DNA of 43,055 nt from Candidatus Omnitrophota bacterium (GTDB lineage Bacteria > Omnitrophota > Gorgyraeia > JAFGHF01). Every line of letters starts with the position of its first letter. Positions within the stretch are counted from its first letter, which is position 1. The stretch lies in the NCBI GenBank assembly GCA_016939375.1, contig JAFGHF010000019.1, positions 1-43,055 of the forward strand, in the 5' to 3' direction. Both the position numbers and the translations under genes were made by a program. Shown one piece after another: positions 16,567 through 25,678 of this stretch. Below the pieces are notes generated by a model. It did not search any database. It was not told where the DNA came from and saw only the letters and a program-made list of their open reading frames with translations.

Positions 16567-16605
16567 TTCGACTCTCCTTAATCTTTCATTAAAACTCGGT
16601 TACTT

Positions 16606-17943
16606 TTAGTTTTTTAATGATTTAAGGTAAGAAGGGATGCCTGAAGCCTCTTTGGGCCCGACCTTTACCTTCCAGCCAGACTCCTCTTCCAGCTTTCCAC
16701 TTAAAACCGCTACATAGCCAGGGATGATTATCTCCTGATGCGCTATTTTGTCTTTTATTCCGCACTCGTTTAAAGTCTTAGCTATAGTCTCAGCCGTAAA
16801 TTTCTCGGCTGCCCATGCCGTCAACACACTCATACCTTCGCAATAGGCGGAAATTATATAAGAAGGCACCCTGCTCGACTCCACTTCCGCCTCGACAGTA
16901 TAGTAGGTCAATGAGAAATTTGTAGTGATCATAACCGGAGATTTATCATTGACCGCCCCTACCTCATAGACCTTTGCCTCTACCTGCAGCGGCTTTTGCG
17001 GGTCGGTATAGATATTCTGTCGCACTGTCAAGATCGGCAAGATCTGCCAAGGCTCTACGCCTTTCATAATCACTATGCCGGCATATTTCGCCACAAAGGC
17101 GCTGGCTTGCATAACCTCCTGATAAGGGTCTGCACTCGTTGTGATCGCCAAAGTAGGATAGCCAAAAGGCCTAAATGTCTTTTTTAAGGCCAAGCGTCTG
17201 ATCTGAGTAAGGTCATCGATTTTATCAGTCAGGTCTTTGTTGCCGGAATCCAAAATCAGATCCTCAACTCCCTGCGCGGTAACTTTTTTCGATAATTCAG
17301 CCAGCTGCTCTAAATCTTCGGCCCTGACCACCAAAGGCAAAGATAGTTCCTTGGCTACTTTGGCCATATCTTCGGCATTGTCTTTGTTTGCGGCATATAA
17401 TAAAGGGCGTCTCTGTTTAGCTGCTTCTGCAGCGGCTTTGATGATTGCAGCGTCTTCGCACATCAGAATCAGATTAAAATCTGAGGCCGATAGGACCTTC
17501 TTTACCGCCTCAACAAAAATCTCTTTTTTCCCGCTTGCACAACTGATGGCAATTAAATCCGCGTTTATATTCTGGCCCACTCGCTCAAATCGCAATTTAT
17601 TTATTGCGGCCACCCGTTTATCTATCTCCGCTGCGGCGAGCGTATCTTCGAGCAATAAGGCCAAGCCTGTAGGGTGATAAAAAGTCTCTTCATGGCGAAA
17701 CATCACAGTCTCATTACCCAGCTCCAACTTGTTTTCACCGCTTCCTATGGTCACTAATTTGACCGGCGGGCGGGAGGCGCTCTCCAAAGACTGCTTAGCG
17801 CTATCAGAGACATGCGGACATTTGGCCAGTTCTACTTTTTTGGCCGCAATCTGCATGGCAAAAGCCAAGCAGGTGGGAAAACCGCACTCCTTACAATTTG
17901 TCTTGGGTAAAAGTTTATAGATGTCTAGACCTGATAAAGCCAT
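16606..17943 (-). CDS. acsC: Corrinoid iron-sulfur protein, large subunit
   Basis: AcsC/CdhE carries the low-potential [4Fe-4S] cluster and the cobamide. The N-terminal cluster ligands Cys17, Cys20, Cys25 and Cys42 (NCKECGFPTC and later KCPH) have the same spacing as in the Moorella protein. A TIM barrel follows, and a C-terminal cobamide-binding domain holds GIKDKIAHQEIIIPGYVAVL near the end. The length (445) is typical. An AAAGGAG site precedes the ATG. The gap to acsB (17944-18060) contains a hairpin rather than a clear promoter. Confidence 0.96.
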   Translation of the reverse strand: MALSGLDIYKLLPKTNCKECGFPTCLAFAMQIAAKKVELAKCPHVSDSAKQSLESASRPPVKLVTIGSGENKLELGNETVMFRHEETFYHPTGLALLLEDTLAAAEIDKRVAAINKLRFERVGQNINADLIAISCASGKKEIFVEAVKKVLSASDFNLILMCEDAAIIKAAAEAAKQRRPLLYAANKDNAEDMAKVAKELSLPLVVRAEDLEQLAELSKKVTAQGVEDLILDSGNKDLTDKIDDLTQIRRLALKKTFRPFGYPTLAITTSADPYQEVMQASAFVAKYAGIVIMKGVEPWQILPILTVRQNIYTDPQKPLQVEAKVYEVGAVNDKSPVMITTNFSLTYYTVEAEVESSRVPSYIISAYCEGMSVLTAWAAEKFTAETIAKTLNECGIKDKIAHQEIIIPGYVAVLSGKLEEESGWKVKVGPKEASGIPSYLKSLKN

Positions 17944-17996
17944 GTTTACGTTCTCCTTTTTTGCGTTAGATTTTGGCTCTACTTAACTATTTAATT

Positions 17997-18044
17997 GGGG
18001 ACGGCTTCCTAACTTCTGCCAATTATCAGGCCGGAAACAGCCCC
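17997..18044. repeat. Imperfect inverted repeat between acsB and acsC
   Basis: Arms GGGGACGGCTTCC (17997-18009) and GGAAACAGCCCC (18033-18044) pair imperfectly, with an inner GCC/GGC. GGGGAC also appears in the hairpin at 34452-34466, which hints at a dispersed palindrome class. There is no T run, so it is not a clear terminator. Confidence 0.6.
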
Positions 18045-18060
18045 TCAAGGCAAAGTAAAT

Positions 18061-20238
18061 TTACATCAATGGGTCCATTTTTAAAGCCGGGTGGCCAGTC
18101 TTCTCCAAATGCGCCAAAAGCTCATCGGAAGTGGTGGCCGCGGACTCATCAGCAATCTTATCTAATAGGTCTGGCACTCCTTCTTCTTGGCAACGTTTCT
18201 TTAGTTTTTCCCCTAAGGCTTCCTTTAATTCCTTGGTCATCCAGACTATGCGCTTAAGCCCCCCATCGGCGGAAATAAATTTCTTACTCACTAAATACAA
18301 TCTTCCTACCCCCATAAAACCGGGTGTCTGCGCGCCTCCGCCTACAGAACCGGCCAAGGTAGAAAAGCTCATGCCGCAGGGTGTCATCCCGTTATATTCC
18401 CTGTTGACTACCATAAACCCGTTGGCCTCGGGAAGTATGGCGATGATGCATTCAAAGCAGCCACAGGAAGTCTCCGGAAACGTCATAATCGAATAGCCGT
18501 GGAACCTCTCTAAGGTCTTATTTGACCTTTGATAGACAAATTCATTTATTCCTTTCCATTCACCACGCACCGGGTCCAGACACTCGCCTTTTTTTATAGG
18601 CTGGTTGGGGCCCACGGGGTTTAATTCATACGAGGCCTTGGCGTCAAGATAACTGTAGGCACCGCATAATCCCAAACGCTCCGGTTTTACTACACAAAGA
18701 TGGTTAGGGGCGAACGACTGGCATAGAGTACAGGAATAAAATATATCCACTGCCTCATCAGTCATTCCCGCCATGCGTTCATCGCGTTCGCTATATGATT
18801 TTTTCGCCTGGGCCAGGTATTTCTCTACCTCTTCCTGTTTTGTATAAAGCATCACCTGAGCCTTATCCACGATAGCACCGAATGTATCGTGCAAGCGGGC
18901 ATGTAAGATGGTGCCGAAGTGTTTGATTTTAAAGCCTTTCTTGTGCGCGTCTTTGCTGATACGGATCCAGCACATATCACGCTGGCCCATATGAAATATC
19001 CCCATAGCCTCGTTTAAAAAGGTATGGATCTGCCTTTCGATTATCGGCTCGAAGTCTTTTTGCATCTTGCGCCCGGCGACCTCGACCAGGATCCCCAAGG
19101 GAAGCGCTCCGCCTTCCTTGACCTCATCTACCTCCGGGCCGATCACCTCTATTTTGCCGTCCTCTACTTCCTCTAATTTCTTCGAACGGGCATACTCAAA
19201 GGCAGTAGTATATTTTCCGCCGAATTGCGCGTACATCTGTTCCCTGCGCACCCGCTCACCTTCAAAGGCAGCGGAATAAGCAACCGGGATAGGTATTTCC
19301 GATATCTTGACCTTTACGCCCCTGACCTCGATACAGACCGGGACTATCTTTTTATAGTCATGCTCTTTGACTAAATGCTCATAAGTGCATATGCCCGTCG
19401 GTCTGATCTCCGGGATATCGGTATCGGCTATCACCGGAAAACCCATATTGATAGCGCCCGCTCCGGTAGCATACTTAATATCATCGACCTCGCCCAAGGC
19501 CAAGCCAAAGGCAAATACCCTGTCTTTGCAGTATTTCAGACACTTCAAGGCCTCGCCTTTTTTATGGCCGCCGAATGTAAGCGCACCGCGGATAGCCCAA
19601 TGCAAGGGATAGATGCCAGTTATGGTATCTCTGCCGTAAGGAACGATATATGTATCCCAGCCCATTTCCACCTTTTCCTCTTTGAGCTGGTCGATGATAC
19701 TGCGTCCATTTACAGAAGACCCTACAAATGTCAATATGTTGCGTTTTTGCAGTTCACGTACAACGTCCACGGCAGTCTTATTATCCGGGGCAGCTCCCAA
19801 TATTGCCGCAAAACCCGGCATTCTACCATCCACTAACTGAATACCCAGGCTACGTAATATCGTATCCGTGAAGAATCCCTCGCAATCCTCCTGTGGCTCC
19901 TGGCCATAAAGATAACGCAAGGCCACGATCAATTCTTCCGCCAATAATGCAGCGATCCCCGAATCCAAAGCATCACCCAAATAAGGCAACCACAATTTTT
20001 CCGATGGCTCCTGGTGCAAAAGGGATTTTATATGCTCTAATATCGCGGTCAAATCTTGCAAGTTCTTTGCTTCCATGCCCAAAAGGGCATAAGCCATAGG
20101 TAAATAAAATGCGGTCCCTGGAAAGCTCACCTGTGCGTCTTTGCCCTTTTCCTTAATAGCTTTATCTAAAAAGCGTTCCGCTTCCTGCGCAAGTTTATTA
20201 GCACCCCGGATCGCTGCTGCTGCTACTATCTTTGACAT
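18061..20238 (-). CDS. acsB: Acetyl-CoA synthase, bacterial type
   Basis: AcsB joins the methyl group from AcsCD with CO and CoA. The 725 residues include the N-terminal CODH-docking domain missing from archaeal CdhC, so this is the long bacterial form. The A-cluster is complete: CTLCQSFAPNHLC and, nine residues on, GLCGAY for the [4Fe-4S] cluster, then the CGC motif 67 residues later (ETSCGCFECI) for the two nickel sites. All spacings equal those of the Moorella enzyme. It starts 17 bases after the flavoprotein gene. Confidence 0.97.
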   Translation of the reverse strand: MSKIVAAAAIRGANKLAQEAERFLDKAIKEKGKDAQVSFPGTAFYLPMAYALLGMEAKNLQDLTAILEHIKSLLHQEPSEKLWLPYLGDALDSGIAALLAEELIVALRYLYGQEPQEDCEGFFTDTILRSLGIQLVDGRMPGFAAILGAAPDNKTAVDVVRELQKRNILTFVGSSVNGRSIIDQLKEEKVEMGWDTYIVPYGRDTITGIYPLHWAIRGALTFGGHKKGEALKCLKYCKDRVFAFGLALGEVDDIKYATGAGAINMGFPVIADTDIPEIRPTGICTYEHLVKEHDYKKIVPVCIEVRGVKVKISEIPIPVAYSAAFEGERVRREQMYAQFGGKYTTAFEYARSKKLEEVEDGKIEVIGPEVDEVKEGGALPLGILVEVAGRKMQKDFEPIIERQIHTFLNEAMGIFHMGQRDMCWIRISKDAHKKGFKIKHFGTILHARLHDTFGAIVDKAQVMLYTKQEEVEKYLAQAKKSYSERDERMAGMTDEAVDIFYSCTLCQSFAPNHLCVVKPERLGLCGAYSYLDAKASYELNPVGPNQPIKKGECLDPVRGEWKGINEFVYQRSNKTLERFHGYSIMTFPETSCGCFECIIAILPEANGFMVVNREYNGMTPCGMSFSTLAGSVGGGAQTPGFMGVGRLYLVSKKFISADGGLKRIVWMTKELKEALGEKLKKRCQEEGVPDLLDKIADESAATTSDELLAHLEKTGHPALKMDPLM

Positions 20239-20255
20239 TTATCACTCCTCCCACA

Positions 20256-21542
20256 CTAAAAAGAAATCATTAGATCTTTATATTCTTCTGCACTGAATTT
20301 CTCTTGATTGTCGGCCACAAGCGGCATGACTTTAGCGTAATCAAAGTTATCTTCCAATAAAAGATGTTTTATGGAAGAGATATCAATCCTACTTTTTATT
20401 AAAATACTGATTATTCCTGCCGCTTTGATATCTCCCAGAAAAACCATTCCCGTTACCATGTTACCTTTAAGCACCAATTTTTTATAGTATACTCCGGGGT
20501 TGACCTTAGAGATGATTTCATAACCCGCTTCTTTGGGCTTGGTGATCCCCATAGAAATGCACCCCAGGCCAAAGAAATCCACCGAATTCATAGATAACGA
20601 ACCATCATAAGCCTTACTTTTTCCCGACATGTTCAGCGCGGCGGCCTCGCCTTGTTCCACCGCACAGGGCCATAGGGCATTGACTCTTTTAACCTGCCTG
20701 GCTATGTCATGAGTCTGGGCCACATCTCCGGCGGCAAAGATGTTCTCATCGCTGGTCCTCAAGAACTCATCCACTACGATGGCGTCTTCTACTTTCAGCC
20801 CGCAGGCAGAGGCAATCTCTGAGTTAGGGTTTACCCCTTTACCGATAATCACCATCTGGCATTGGAGCTTTTCTCCATTGTCCAATAAGATCCCTGAGAC
20901 CGAATCGGCGCCTAAGATCTCTTTAGCTGCCACGCCGGTCTTGACCTTTATGCCGTTTTTCTCCAAGACAGCCTGAATAATATCGGCGGCTTCTTTATCC
21001 ACCATCTGCGAGAGCACTTGCGGGCTTTTTACTATTACCGTTACCTCTTTGTCTCTTTTCCTTAAGGCATAGGCATCGCGCAGACCTATTAAACCGCCGC
21101 CCAGGACTGCGATCTGTTTTACCTTATCCATCATCGAGATTATTTCCCGGGCATCATCTATCCTGCGCACGGTAAGCACTCCCTTTTTGTCTATGCCGGG
21201 AGCGCTTAATTTTTTCGGCGAAGCCCCAGTGGCTATTAACAGCTTGTCATATTTTATGGCGGTCTTGTCTTCCAAAGTGAGGGTCTTATTTTTAGCGTCT
21301 ATAGCCACGGCCTTTTTGCCTAAATAGGTCTTGATGTTGTTTGCTTTATAGAAATCCTTATTTTTAAAACAAAGTCCTTCTTCATCTATCGCTCCGGAAA
21401 TAAGGTATGTCAATAAACAGCGTGAGTAAAGTGCAAAGGTCTCATCTGAGACCATGGTTATCTCTGCCTTTTTATCATACTTGCGCAAGGTCTCCGCAGC
21501 GGTCACTCCCGCCGCACTCCCCCCAATAATCACATATTTCAT
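20256..21542 (-). CDS. FAD/NAD(P)-dependent oxidoreductase (CODH-associated)
   Basis: A 428-residue pyridine nucleotide-disulfide oxidoreductase-type flavoprotein. Seen: the FAD site GGSAAGVTAAETL at the N-terminus, an NAD(P) site AVLGGGLIGLRDAYAL (about 145-160) and the second FAD motif IFAAGDVAQ. It overlaps cooF by 4 bases and cooF precedes it after cooS. The trio CooS, CooF and such a flavoprotein is a known CODH arrangement and is thought to pass electrons from CO to NAD(P)+. Nitrite reductase or rubredoxin reductase relatives are less likely here. Confidence 0.88.
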   Translation of the reverse strand: MKYVIIGGSAAGVTAAETLRKYDKKAEITMVSDETFALYSRCLLTYLISGAIDEEGLCFKNKDFYKANNIKTYLGKKAVAIDAKNKTLTLEDKTAIKYDKLLIATGASPKKLSAPGIDKKGVLTVRRIDDAREIISMMDKVKQIAVLGGGLIGLRDAYALRKRDKEVTVIVKSPQVLSQMVDKEAADIIQAVLEKNGIKVKTGVAAKEILGADSVSGILLDNGEKLQCQMVIIGKGVNPNSEIASACGLKVEDAIVVDEFLRTSDENIFAAGDVAQTHDIARQVKRVNALWPCAVEQGEAAALNMSGKSKAYDGSLSMNSVDFFGLGCISMGITKPKEAGYEIISKVNPGVYYKKLVLKGNMVTGMVFLGDIKAAGIISILIKSRIDISSIKHLLLEDNFDYAKVMPLVADNQEKFSAEEYKDLMISF

Positions 21543-22051
21543 TCTTTCTTCGCCTTCTCTTTGAGCTTTTTCTCAAACTCCTCTTTTGTGCCTACAAAAA
21601 GAGCACCCGTAGGGCATGCCGCCACACAGGCAAAATCTTCCCTATCCGGGCAAAGGTCGCATTTGACCGCGATATGGTTTTCTACATCCTGCACGATCGC
21701 GCCAAAGGGGCAAACCATCACGCACATCCAACAACCAACGCATTTATCGTTATCATGCAGGGTAGCGCCTGTGGCTGGGTCCTTGCTTAAAGCACCACTC
21801 ATACAGGCCTTCACACAAGGGGCGTCTTCGCAATGCTGGCAATGAAGCGAGACTACTCTCTTGCCTATGCTTTGGGCCTTGACCCTTTTCTTAGGCCTGG
21901 AACTTTCTTTGACCACGGAATAGATGTCTTTCGACTGCGAATGTTCCACCGCACAGGCTATCTCGCAGGACTTACAGCCCACGCACTTAGTGATATCGCA
22001 AAATATTTTTACTTCTTTTGACTTTTTCTTATTAAGCAAATCCTTGGACAT
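21539..22051 (-). CDS. cooF: CooF-like polyferredoxin
   Basis: A 170-residue iron-sulfur protein with four cysteine clusters in the CooF/DmsB pattern: CVGCKSCEIAC, CQHCEDAPCVKAC, CVGCWMCVMVC with CDLCPDREDFACVAAC. Four [4Fe-4S] clusters are expected. It takes electrons from CooS and, given the neighbour, hands them to the flavoprotein. It has no Tat or other signal peptide and so is cytoplasmic. It lies 18 bases after cooS and overlaps the flavoprotein start by 4 bases. Confidence 0.92.
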   Translation of the reverse strand: MSKDLLNKKKSKEVKIFCDITKCVGCKSCEIACAVEHSQSKDIYSVVKESSRPKKRVKAQSIGKRVVSLHCQHCEDAPCVKACMSGALSKDPATGATLHDNDKCVGCWMCVMVCPFGAIVQDVENHIAVKCDLCPDREDFACVAACPTGALFVGTKEEFEKKLKEKAKKE

Positions 22052-22069
22052 TTTCTGTTTCCTAATGTT

Positions 22070-24001
22070 TTATGCCTTGGCGTTCGCCGTCTTTTCATAC
22101 ATGACCCCAGCCAGCTTCAAGGCAGCCCTCTTCTTATTGATATGTTCGATCATCATCCGCGCGGCTTTGATAGGGTCGGCCTCAAAGGCAAACTTGCCGC
22201 CGATTACATTTTCCAGCTCGTTAGTGATGTAGTTGGTCACGTTTTCGCTGCCGATTACGGGCTGCGGTGTACCGAATACCGTATACACACCGCTGGCTAC
22301 AAAATAAAAACCTATCGAGACAGCCTTTTCGCTCATCCATTCCGGCGCCGCTCCGGCGACCGGCAGGTCACTGATGTCGTCTCCCAAACCACCTTCAGCT
22401 ACTACCGATGAAAGTATCAAAAGGATCCGTGAATTGTCCACACAGGAGCCGACATGCAATACAGGAGGTATGCCTACTGCTTCGCATACCTCGCGTAAGC
22501 CCTCACCGGCATATTCAAACGCACTTTCCGGAGTAAGCAATCCCTCTTTGGCACAGGCGATCGCCGAACAACCAGTCTGCACTACCAAAATATCGTTTTT
22601 TATCAATTCTTTGACCATCTCTATGTGCGCCCAATCGTGCCTGATATTAGGATTATTGCATCCCACCACACCGGCAGCCCCGCGTAATCTTCCCGAGATT
22701 ATGGCGTCGTTTAAAGGCCTTACGGTGAAACGGTATTTCCCGCCCAAGATGCGGAACGTATTCTCCGTAGTAAAACCGGCCACCAGTCCTTTTATCTCCG
22801 GTGGAATATTTACCCTTTGTTTAGTCCTGTTTTTGTAGTTTTCTACTCCCATGCGGATAATCTTTTTGGCGATCTCCAATGCCTTCTCTTCGTGAAACTG
22901 GATATGTTCTACACCGGGAAAAATACACTTAGGTGAGGTGGTCACCAGTTTCGTATGAAAACTGTTGGCTACGCTGGATAAAGCCGGCATAATACATTGT
23001 ACGTCCACCATCATCAACTCCACCGCACCGGTCAAGATCGCCAATTCCTGTTGCAAGAAGTTGCCCGCAGAAGGAAGGCCATGGCGCATCAAGATCTCGT
23101 TTGCCGTGCAACACATACCTACAAGATTGATACCCTTGGCTCCGTATTTCTTGGCCAGATCGATAAGCTCCTTGTCTTTGACCGCATCAGTAACCACATC
23201 CGAAAGCGTAGGCTCATGCCCATGCACTACGATGTTCACATGGTCCTCTTTCAAGACCCCCAAATTCACTGTGGCTCGAATAGGCTCAGGCGAACCAAAC
23301 AATACATCGGAAAGCTCTGTGGCGATCATCGAACCGCCCCAACCATCACCCAGCGCTACCCGCAGGCCGTGATTGATGATATTTTTATAATCGTTATCTA
23401 CACCGATGTGCGTACGGTGCATCATCTCTACGATTTCTCTATCTACCCCTCGGGGGCTGACCCCCAATTTACGCCACAGTTCCTGACGTCTCTGGGGAGC
23501 AAGTGAAAGCATCCTCAGTTCTCCGTGCTGCTGTCCAAACTCGGCCAGACAGGCTTCGCCCAATTCCTCTGCTATCTTCTCGATGCTTTTGCCTTCTACA
23601 GTAATACCATATACTTTGGCCAGTCTTCTTAGCTTATCCGTTCCTTTTAAGGCATAATCGTGGGCCTCACCTTTTGCCGCCAATATAAGTGCATGCGCTA
23701 TATCTCTACCGTGATCGGAATGCGCGGCAGCCCCGCCAGTAATCATTCGCGCTAAGTTTCTGGCCACGATTGTATCTTTGGAAGCGCCACAAATACCTGT
23801 CTGCGAACCTTCGCCAAAGGGATCAATCCTACAGGGGCCCATGTTGCAGATCTTGCAACATATACCCAGCTCGCCGAAACCACACTGCGGCTGCATGGCA
23901 TCATATCTGTCCCAGGCGATCTTGATATTTTCTTCCTCGGCTTTTTTGATCATCTTCTGGCTGGCCGGATCCGCTGATCTCTCTATGTGTTTATCGCTCA
24001 T
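22070..24001 (-). CDS. cooS: Carbon monoxide dehydrogenase catalytic subunit
   Basis: CooS/AcsA interconverts CO2 and CO at a Ni-Fe-S C-cluster. The 643 residues include the N-terminal B/D-cluster ligands in CGFGELGICCKICNMGPCR and GICGASKDT, the C-cluster histidine and cysteines in GMCCTANEILMRHG and LHVGSCVDNSR, and GCSAIACAKEGLL. It is the only CODH in the window and the likely CO source for AcsB, although the CooF and flavoprotein genes between them would also allow CO-dependent NAD(P) reduction. It lies 16 bases after the membrane coiled-coil gene. Confidence 0.96.
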   Translation of the reverse strand: MSDKHIERSADPASQKMIKKAEEENIKIAWDRYDAMQPQCGFGELGICCKICNMGPCRIDPFGEGSQTGICGASKDTIVARNLARMITGGAAAHSDHGRDIAHALILAAKGEAHDYALKGTDKLRRLAKVYGITVEGKSIEKIAEELGEACLAEFGQQHGELRMLSLAPQRRQELWRKLGVSPRGVDREIVEMMHRTHIGVDNDYKNIINHGLRVALGDGWGGSMIATELSDVLFGSPEPIRATVNLGVLKEDHVNIVVHGHEPTLSDVVTDAVKDKELIDLAKKYGAKGINLVGMCCTANEILMRHGLPSAGNFLQQELAILTGAVELMMVDVQCIMPALSSVANSFHTKLVTTSPKCIFPGVEHIQFHEEKALEIAKKIIRMGVENYKNRTKQRVNIPPEIKGLVAGFTTENTFRILGGKYRFTVRPLNDAIISGRLRGAAGVVGCNNPNIRHDWAHIEMVKELIKNDILVVQTGCSAIACAKEGLLTPESAFEYAGEGLREVCEAVGIPPVLHVGSCVDNSRILLILSSVVAEGGLGDDISDLPVAGAAPEWMSEKAVSIGFYFVASGVYTVFGTPQPVIGSENVTNYITNELENVIGGKFAFEADPIKAARMMIEHINKKRAALKLAGVMYEKTANAKA

Positions 24002-24017
24002 CGGTCATCTCTCCTTA

Positions 24018-24782
24018 CTATAATTTTTTCTTTTTGGTAGTTGAAGCCTCTATTTTAAATATATCCCTTAAGTTATCCTGCATCAATTCGCTGCGATAGT
24101 CGAATAAATAGCGTCTGATATCAGAAAGCCCTTCTTTGATATCCTTGCACCTTGAGGCAAATTCGTTCAATCCTTCATCGCATATCAAGTCTTTCTTTGT
24201 GCGCTGGGCAAGATCTCTTTGAAATTCCCCGACTTTTCTGTTTATATCTTCGCCCTTATTTTGGATGTAATTCTTTAGGTGACTGAATTTTACCACAGCC
24301 ATCTCGTTTTCCTCGACCGCCTGGACGAATTGTGTCAGACCTTCCATTAAATTGTCGATATGCAGGTCTATTTCCCGGTCTACTTCCTGCTTGCTGAACT
24401 TTACCTCGCCCGGCTTTTGTCTGTGTAGCTTTAATTTCTCAGACCAACGGTCAAAGGAATGTGCTGCTTTGACAGTTACGGTGGAAAAACTGGAGACCGC
24501 GTGGTTTATCCTGCGAAAGGCATCGATCTTAAATTCCTTTTTCAGCTGCTGTTGTCTTTCTATCCTCTGGTCTTTCCTAGTCTTCTTTAAGTGGACCACG
24601 ATAATGAATAAAGCCACTACCCAACCAAGAAGATTGGTAACACTCCATACCAGGTCCCTGCCCTCTAGAACTCCTTTATCGATCAAGCCATATATCCAAC
24701 CCGCATAGAGCGCAATAACGGATACGGTCACAAGATAGCTAAAAACGATATAAAATCCCTTATTTTTTCCAAAAAAGCGCAT
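24018..24782 (-). CDS. Membrane-anchored coiled-coil protein, unknown function
   Basis: The start chosen is 24782 (MRFFGKNKGF), because an earlier ATG at 24878 lies inside metF. The 254 residues begin with two membrane helices (about 9-32 and 43-62), followed by a highly charged helical region to the C-terminus (KKTRKDQRIERQQQLKKEF onward), probably a coiled coil. I recognise no family. It sits 20 bases after metF and 16 before cooS, so it is made together with the central enzymes. A membrane tether for the complex is conceivable but unproven. Confidence 0.75.
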   Translation of the reverse strand: MRFFGKNKGFYIVFSYLVTVSVIALYAGWIYGLIDKGVLEGRDLVWSVTNLLGWVVALFIIVVHLKKTRKDQRIERQQQLKKEFKIDAFRRINHAVSSFSTVTVKAAHSFDRWSEKLKLHRQKPGEVKFSKQEVDREIDLHIDNLMEGLTQFVQAVEENEMAVVKFSHLKNYIQNKGEDINRKVGEFQRDLAQRTKKDLICDEGLNEFASRCKDIKEGLSDIRRYLFDYRSELMQDNLRDIFKIEASTTKKKKL

Positions 24783-24802
24783 TAAATTTATTTCTCTTTT
24801 TT

Positions 24803-25678
24803 TTACAATCCTGCCGCATCCAGGACCTGAGGGACATACTTGTCCCAGCCCAGAGGCATGATGTGCACCCCCTGACACAGGGGCTTTAATTCTTTAATCA
24901 GCCGGCCGGCTATCTCTATGGACTTTTTGGGTCGGTCTTCCTTAGATACAGACTTCATCTCGTCTATCAGATCTTGCGGGACATTTACGCCGGCCACATT
25001 TTCATTCATAAACTTGGCCATCCCCGCGGATTTTAAAAGGACTATCCCCGCAAGCACGGGCACTTTCAGATATGCGACTTCTTTCATAAAGCGGGCAAAT
25101 TGTCCCGCATCATAGACCGCTTGGGTCTGAAAAAAACGTGCTCCCGCCTTTACCTTTTTTTCCATCTTGATAATCTGCGGCTCTAATGGATCGGCTGCCG
25201 GCGTGACCACCGCCCCCAGGAAAAAATCGGGCTTGCCATCAAGCTCATTACCCACTAAATCCTTACCTTGATTTAAGCTATCGGCGGCCTGGAGTAACTG
25301 TACCGAATCAAGGTCGTATACAGGCTTTGACTCCGGATGGTCGCCTAAGCTTGGATGGTCTCCTGTAAGACATAAGACGTTTTCCACTCCCAGGCCCCAG
25401 GCGCTCAAAAGATCTGATTGCAGGGCGATCCTGTTCCTGTCGCGAGTGACTACCTGAAATACAGGCTCGATCCCCCTCTTGGCAAGCAGGTGGCAGGTAG
25501 CCAAAGAACCGAACCTCATAACAGATGACTGGTTATCGGTCACATTAATTGCAGAGACTCTGTCTTTTAATTCTTCGGCCTCTTTGAGATGAGGTTCTAT
25601 GTTGATACCCTTAGGTGGCCCTATTTCGGAAGTTATTACAAACTCACTCTTGGTCAATCTATCTTTGAGTACGCTCAT
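24803..25678 (-). CDS. metF: Methylenetetrahydrofolate reductase
   Basis: MetF reduces methylene-THF to methyl-THF, the last folate step of the methyl branch. The 291 residues show the flavin barrel with FVITSEIGPPKG, the catalytic Glu in that segment, NVTDNQSSVMR, CLTGDHP and ARFFQTQAVYD. It overlaps metV by 4 bases, making the MetVF pair of acetogens, in which MetV is the zinc/iron-sulfur partner. The native electron donor of such pairs varies between organisms (Rnf, Hdr or hydrogenase links are known or proposed). Confidence 0.95.
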   Translation of the reverse strand: MSVLKDRLTKSEFVITSEIGPPKGINIEPHLKEAEELKDRVSAINVTDNQSSVMRFGSLATCHLLAKRGIEPVFQVVTRDRNRIALQSDLLSAWGLGVENVLCLTGDHPSLGDHPESKPVYDLDSVQLLQAADSLNQGKDLVGNELDGKPDFFLGAVVTPAADPLEPQIIKMEKKVKAGARFFQTQAVYDAGQFARFMKEVAYLKVPVLAGIVLLKSAGMAKFMNENVAGVNVPQDLIDEMKSVSKEDRPKKSIEIAGRLIKELKPLCQGVHIMPLGWDKYVPQVLDAAGL

